Part shown: positions 60,414-64,000 of the stretch, piece by piece
How the letters are laid out: every line of letters starts with the position of its first letter
How positions within the stretch are numbered: position 1 is the stretch's first letter
Source: Kitasatospora cineracea
GTDB taxonomy: Bacteria; Actinomycetota; Actinomycetes; Streptomycetales; Streptomycetaceae
Length of the DNA: 64,000 nucleotides
Reading direction: 5' to 3'
Assembly (NCBI RefSeq): GCF_003751605.1
Contig: NZ_RJVJ01000002.1
Location: 186,001 to 250,000, forward strand
Translations under genes and position numbers: made by a program
Notes under the pieces: generated by a model
The model's input: only the letters and a program-made list of their open reading frames with translations
Told to the model about the DNA's origin: nothing
The model's database searches: none

Positions 60414-60775
60414 TCACGTGGAAGCCGGGGCGGGGGCGGCGCACTTCACGGTCTTCGGCGGAGCGGTCGGGTCCTTGAAGTCCAGGACGTCCGACCAGCC
60501 GACCCGCGCCTGACCGCCGCCACCGCCCCGGCCTCCGCCTTCGCCTTCGCCGCCCGAACTGCCGCCGCCCGCAACGCCGTTGCCCGGCCGTCCAGGGAGA
60601 AGCCAGACCCGGTCTCCGGGTGCCACCCGCTCGACGGGACGGACGACTGGGGCGTGCCCGGCGGGACGGCGCAGGTCAGCGACCGCACCGTCCCGGTGTC
60701 GCGCCCGTCCGGGAGGAACTGCGCCGCGCACTCCGCCTGCGTCATCTTCTGCAAGATCGCCTGCCGCGTCTCCAT
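60414..60775 (-). pseudogene. Probable frameshifted small gene
   Basis: From ATG 60775 the frame reads METRQAILQKMTQAECAAQFLPDG and SLTCAVPPG, which looks like a normal start, but its C-terminal half is Arg-rich nonsense. In the next frame the last ~30 residues (WSDVLDFKDPTAPPKTVKC) look like a real C-terminus ending at 60414. A single indel around 60500-60570, in a G/C-run-rich stretch, would join them into a ~120-residue Cys-containing protein. Sequence error and true decay cannot be separated. Convergent with the caspase-like gene. Confidence 0.45.
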
Positions 60776-60812
60776 CCACTCGTCTTCGACCGGCCCCCGG
60801 TGACCGGACGCC

Positions 60813-62015
60813 TCACCCGGCCGCCGCCACCAGAGTCTCCGTCGCCGGGGTCTCCGCTGCCAGGGTCTTTGTCGTCAGGGTCTCAGCCAGCCAGTCGGCC
60901 AGGTCGGGGAGCCAGTCCGGCAGGGCGTTGCCGAGCAGGTGGTTGCCGTACGGGACGTGGAGCAGTTCGACGTCCGGCAGGTCGGCGGTGAGGGCGTCGG
61001 CGTTGGTGACGCCCGGGATGCGGTCCGCACCGCCCTCGACCAGCAGCACGGGCAGCCCGCGCAGCCGGGGCGCCAGGGCGGCCAGGTCGAGCTGCTCGAC
61101 GAAGGCCCGGGCGGCGGACGCGTCGCCGCAGCGCCGGGCGAGGGTGGCCGTGACGAACGGGACCACCCCGTCCCAGTCCAACCGGTACGGCCCGCTGACC
61201 AGCGCCGCCGCCCGGACCCGCGGGTCGTGGGCGGCCACGGCGGCGGCCAGGTAACCCCCGAGACTGAGCCCGAGCACCGCGATCCGCCCCGGATCGATCA
61301 CGCCCCCGGCCGGGACGACCGCCCCGACAGCCCCGGCGCATACGCCCGGGTCGACGGACGGCATGGCGGGCAACTCGGCGGCGACGGCCAGGGCGTGGTC
61401 CAGGGCCCGGCCGATCGCGTGCCGGTGGTCCGGGCCGAGCGCCGGGCCGTCGGCCAGTACGCCCTGGCCGGGGCCGTCGACGGCCAGCACGGCCACCCCG
61501 CGGGCGAGCAGCGCGTCGGCCGGGCCGTGGAACTCCTCCTTCGAGGAGTCCATCCCCGGCACCAGCACCACCAGCGGGAACCGTTCGCCTGCCGCGTCCG
61601 CCGGTTGCGGCAGCCGCAGCCACCCCGCGTAGCCCTCGCCGGCGATCCGCCGGGCCCGGGGTTCGAGCAGGGCGAGGGCGGCACCCATCGAACGGTCCGC
61701 CTCCGCGGCGACGGCGGCGGCCCGTTCGCGGTCCGGGTCCGGGAGCAGCGCGGCGAGGTGGAACCAGCGGGCCGCCAGCCGGTGGTGCTGCCCGGCGGTG
61801 CGGACCCGGCCGCGTTCGGCGGCCCGCTCGGCCCGGGCGCGGTGGTCGAGGGCGGCCGCCCGGCAGGCGTCCGGCCACTGCAACAGGGAGCCGATCGGCG
61901 CGGTGACCCGGTCGTACTCGTACGGGTCGATGCCCGCGCCGTGGGCGCGCGGGCGGGTCTCGGCGATGAACCCGGCCGACATGCCGGGGGCGGTGAGGAA
62001 GGAGAGTTCGGTCAT
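60813..62015 (-). CDS. FrsA/DUF1100-like alpha/beta hydrolase
   Basis: This 400-aa two-domain serine hydrolase has an N-terminal helical cap (residues 1-130) and a hydrolase core with LVPGMDSSKEEFHG, VLAVDGPGQGV, nucleophile elbow VLGLSLGGYLAAAVA and acidic/His residues in GADRIPG and YGNHLL. The closest pattern is that of 2,6-dihydroxypseudooxynicotine hydrolase/FrsA esterases. ATG 62015 has GGAGGAC about 9 nt upstream. It is divergent from the MarR gene, whose probable operator lies in the 301-bp spacer, so likely MarR-controlled. Confidence 0.9.
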   Translation of the reverse strand: MTELSFLTAPGMSAGFIAETRPRAHGAGIDPYEYDRVTAPIGSLLQWPDACRAAALDHRARAERAAERGRVRTAGQHHRLAARWFHLAALLPDPDRERAAAVAAEADRSMGAALALLEPRARRIAGEGYAGWLRLPQPADAAGERFPLVVLVPGMDSSKEEFHGPADALLARGVAVLAVDGPGQGVLADGPALGPDHRHAIGRALDHALAVAAELPAMPSVDPGVCAGAVGAVVPAGGVIDPGRIAVLGLSLGGYLAAAVAAHDPRVRAAALVSGPYRLDWDGVVPFVTATLARRCGDASAARAFVEQLDLAALAPRLRGLPVLLVEGGADRIPGVTNADALTADLPDVELLHVPYGNHLLGNALPDWLPDLADWLAETLTTKTLAAETPATETLVAAAG

Positions 62016-62079
62016 GGGTGCGCGGTCCTCCGAGGCGTGGCGAGTCCTGAACGGTCGGTCGGGTGGACGAGCAGACAGG

Positions 62080-62113
62080 CAGGCGGGCAGACGGGCAGAC
62101 GGGCAGACGGGCA
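62080..62113. repeat. 8-bp tandem repeat
   Basis: GGGCAGAC and close variants are repeated about four times in the esterase leader region. No structure is apparent. Confidence 0.6.
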
Positions 62114-62252
62114 GTCAGGCTGATAGATCGACAAATCGATGGCCTGGAAGGTGCGTAGGCGGGCGGTGCACCCTCCGTGGCGCGGCGCGCGCAGCGGGTC
62201 GCGGCAGCCCGGCCGCCCCCGGCGTCAACAGCAACATCAACACCAGCCATAA

Positions 62253-62270
62253 TCATCAATGCATTGATGA
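62253..62270. promoter_or_regulatory. MarR operator candidate
   Basis: TCATCAATGCATTGATGA is a perfect 18-bp palindrome in an AT-rich island between the divergent esterase and marR genes, 47 bp from the marR start; ATTGATG recurs at 62286-62292. MarR proteins bind sites of this size in their own divergent promoters. TGTAACAT just before the marR ATG is a likely -10. Confidence 0.75.
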
Positions 62271-62316
62271 CTGTCAACGACAATGATTGATGCGGGCCGC
62301 CCTGTAACATCGCCGC

Positions 62317-62763
62317 ATGGGAATGCCCGTCAGTGACCGCCTCGGCATCGATCTGCACCGCGCCGGCCAGGAGTTGCTGGCCTCGAAACGCCTCGCGGTC
62401 GAACCGGCGGGGCTGACCGTGCCTCAGTACGCGGCGCTGTTCGTGCTCGCCGACAGCCCGGGCATCAGCGGGGCCGCACTCGCCCGGGCCTGCCAGGTCA
62501 CCCCGCAGGCGATGGCCATCCTGCTCAAGCACCTGACCCAGCGCGGGCTGGTGGAACGGGCACCGCACCGCTGGCACCGCAACGTGCTGGAGACCCGGCT
62601 GACCGATCGCGGCCGGGCCGCCCTGGAGTTGGCCGACGACCGGGCGACCGAGGTCGAGCAGTGCCTGGCCGACGAGTTCACCGAGGCCGAGCAGGAGCAG
62701 TTCCGCACCTTCCTGTCCCGCGCCACCCGCGCGCTGCGCCGCGCCGCCGACGACCTCGGCTGA
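62317..62763 (+). CDS. MarR-family transcriptional regulator
   Basis: This 148-aa protein has a winged-helix core TVPQYAALFVLADSPGISGAALARACQVTPQAMAILLKHLTQRGLVERAPHRWHRNVLETRLTDRG and flanking dimerisation helices. ATG 62317 lacks a Shine-Dalgarno sequence and TAACAT lies 6 nt upstream, so the mRNA is probably leaderless. It lies divergently from the esterase, its probable target, with the palindrome at 62253. The ligand (perhaps an aromatic acid or ester) is unknown. Confidence 0.93.
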   Translation: MGMPVSDRLGIDLHRAGQELLASKRLAVEPAGLTVPQYAALFVLADSPGISGAALARACQVTPQAMAILLKHLTQRGLVERAPHRWHRNVLETRLTDRGRAALELADDRATEVEQCLADEFTEAEQEQFRTFLSRATRALRRAADDLG

Positions 62764-62950
62764 CCCACCACCCGCACCCGCACCCGCCCCGCGCCCTTCC
62801 CCTTCGGTGTCGACCACGGGCAACCCCCGGGATGGCGCTGTTGGCGGATCCACCGGCGGGTTCCGGTTCTCGGCCGGCAACAAAAGGTCTGCGGGCCACC
62901 AGATGTGCGTTCTATGCTGACCGCCTGCGCACACCTCGAAGGAGTTCAGG

Positions 62951-63199
62951 ATGGCAGTCGAGTACGCCTTACTGATCTGCGACCAGGGGCCCATTTCGGT
63001 GGTTCTGACCGACCCCGGGCCGCGCCCCTTCGAGGTCGTGAAGGTGGTCCGTCGGAGGACCGGGTTGAGCCTGTGGCACAGCAAGTCCCTCATCAGCGAC
63101 CTGCCGGCCACCATCCTCGAGGATGCAGCACAAGAGGTGGCTGAGGCCACGGTGCGCGAACTCCTCGAAGCGGGAGCCCACGCCGAGGTGCGGGAGTAG
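62951..63199 (+). CDS. Stand-alone ribosomal protein bL12 C-terminal-domain-like protein
   Basis: This 82-aa protein has PFEVVKVVRRRTGLSLWHSKSLISDLPATILEDAAQEVAEATVRELLEAGAHAEVR, which aligns in order with the L7/L12 C-terminal domain (IKVVREITGLGLKEAKDLV...LEEAGAKVEI). It lacks the L12 N-terminal dimerisation domain and hinge, and begins with a short beta strand EYALLICDQGP. The normal rplL would lie elsewhere. ATG has AAGGAG at 6 nt. It could compete at L12-binding GTPases such as EF-Tu/EF-G, or use the fold for another role. Confidence 0.8.
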   Translation: MAVEYALLICDQGPISVVLTDPGPRPFEVVKVVRRRTGLSLWHSKSLISDLPATILEDAAQEVAEATVRELLEAGAHAEVRE

Positions 63200-63584
63200 A
63201 AGCACCCACGGGGCGCCTTCCACGGAATCACGGCCAGAACCGTTTTCAGGGTTCGCCATTACGTCATTACGTCACCAGGGCAGGTTCCACGGAGAAATGG
63301 ACAGTGCCCGCGCAGCATGGACAACAAGCGGGCAATTCCAGGGTTCTGCGGACAATGAGCCTTTTCGAAGTGGCCACCGACCGGGCGCCGGTCGGCCTGA
63401 TGCCATCTGTGGGGTTTTTGGAGCTGCGGCCCGGGTTGATGGAGTAGGAGCTGTAGAGCCGATGGGCGAGGGCGTGGTGGTGACCCTGCGCTCTGTGGTG
63501 CTGTCGGGGGCCGCCTCCAGGGTGACCAGCAAGATCGTCATCGGGTCACCCCGGCGTGGCTGGAACCGGTCGGAAGAGGTTGGT
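63200..63584. other. Intergenic region, no gene supported
   Basis: This 385-bp tract has lower GC than its neighbours and a duplicated ATTACGTC near 63260. Frames on both strands lack ribosome sites and family sequence. It may contain decayed transposon or gene remnants; none could be identified. Confidence 0.5.
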
Positions 63585-64000
63585 GTGGGTTGGTGGCACA
63601 GGGGGCCGGGAGAACGGGAGCACTGGGTGCTCGATCCGCTGGCGGGGGTGGGGCCGCTGCGCTTCGGGATGGACCCGGCGCAGGTCCGGGAGGCGCTGGA
63701 GGGAGCGGGCGTCCGGCCCGAGATGACGTGGCAGACGGGAGACTCCCGGGAGTACTACGACGAGCCGGGGCTGACCGCGTTCTACGCGCCGGGGCCGCGG
63801 TTGGTCGCGGTGCTGATCGACGCCACGGGCGGGCCGCTGGTGCGACTGGGGGACGTCGAACTGGTCGCCCGGGTGCCCTCCGAGGCCCGCGCCGACATTC
63901 ACCGCCTCGCCCTCCTCGACGGGGCCGAGGTGCGGGTGAACCACCACGGGGAGCCGGAGGTTCTGGCCTGGGGGCTGTCCCTGTGCGCGGCGCAGGAGTG
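63585..64000 (+). CDS. Hypothetical protein, C-terminus cut by window edge
   Basis: 138 codons are visible from GTG 63585, which has AAGAGG 5 nt upstream. The sequence (LDPLAGVGPLRFGMDPAQVREAL, TAFYAPGPRLVAVLIDATGGPLVRLGDVELVAR) has the look of a conserved actinobacterial cytoplasmic protein of unknown function. No signal peptide or known motif. Confidence 0.72.
   Translation, partial: MGWWHRGPGEREHWVLDPLAGVGPLRFGMDPAQVREALEGAGVRPEMTWQTGDSREYYDEPGLTAFYAPGPRLVAVLIDATGGPLVRLGDVELVARVPSEARADIHRLALLDGAEVRVNHHGEPEVLAWGLSLCAAQE

Noticed and set aside
63272..63541. Minus-strand 89-codon open frame as a gene
   Set aside because: No ribosome site, no domain and biased composition; not supported.

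Overview
The window comes from a very GC-rich actinomycete, most probably a member of the Streptomycetaceae (Streptomyces or Kitasatospora). This rests on strong third-position GC bias, frequent GTG and TTG starts, GTGA/ATGA gene overlaps, PQQ-propeller Ser/Thr kinases, a SpoIIE-type phosphatase, a DUF5996 protein, an Rrf2/NsrR-Hmp pair and one TTA (bldA-type) codon in an otherwise TTA-poor biosynthetic operon. Genus and species cannot be fixed from the sequence alone.

Layout. 1-6.6 kb: secreted proteins (a truncated GH16-like glycosidase and a small exported protein), then two tandem membrane Ser/Thr kinases with extracytoplasmic PQQ propellers. 6.8-9.5 kb: a divergent TetR / acyl-CoA dehydrogenase / SDR module with an obvious operator. 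9.5-11.9 kb: an unusual RNA locus. Four tRNA-like genes with extended acceptor helices flank, on the same strand and a few tens of bases apart, a zinc-ribbon SDR gene. One tRNA-like gene is split by a 160-bp foldback element inserted at a CTAG site. 12-25 kb: mostly housekeeping or accessory genes (acyl-CoA synthetase, VOC proteins, SpoIIE phosphatase, an HflX-N/MurQ fusion, a surface protein, an aldo/keto reductase, a GT39-like membrane protein, DUF5996).

25-49 kb is a biosynthetic gene cluster that I do not recognise as any described one. A right-hand operon (38.2-49.2 kb) carries two AMP-forming ligases, two carrier proteins, three ketosynthase-like proteins (one lacking a catalytic His), a 4-hydroxymandelate-synthase-like dioxygenase, a PhyH-type oxygenase and a TPP-dependent E1 alpha/beta pair. 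A leftward operon (36.9-33.7 kb plus the adjacent hydroxyacid oxidase) adds a methyltransferase, an esterase and an HpgT-like aminotransferase. HmaS, hydroxymandelate oxidase and HpgT together make a complete arylglycine (4-hydroxyphenylglycine or phenylglycine) route. A second leftward operon (30.2-25.1 kb) contains KASIII, carrier protein, a KASIII-like protein, a class II aaRS-like amino acid:carrier-protein ligase and a condensation-domain-like protein. A glycosyltransferase and a DrrAB-type ABC exporter sit in the middle. No modular NRPS or PKS, reductase/dehydratase set or pathway-specific regulator is visible. The set suggests carrier-protein-bound assembly from an arylglycine or aryl-keto acid plus an aminoacyl unit, then glycosylation and export.

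49-64 kb: a flavohemoprotein/NsrR nitric-oxide module (the NsrR frame has no stop codon), a carboxyltransferase, a lipoprotein / DUF1023 hydrolase / WXG100-like module, and a candidate biological-conflict module (PD-(D/E)XK-like protein, EACC1-like adaptor, membrane-anchored caspase-like protease). It ends with an esterase/MarR pair with a perfect 18-bp palindrome, a stand-alone L7/L12-CTD-like protein and a truncated hypothetical gene.
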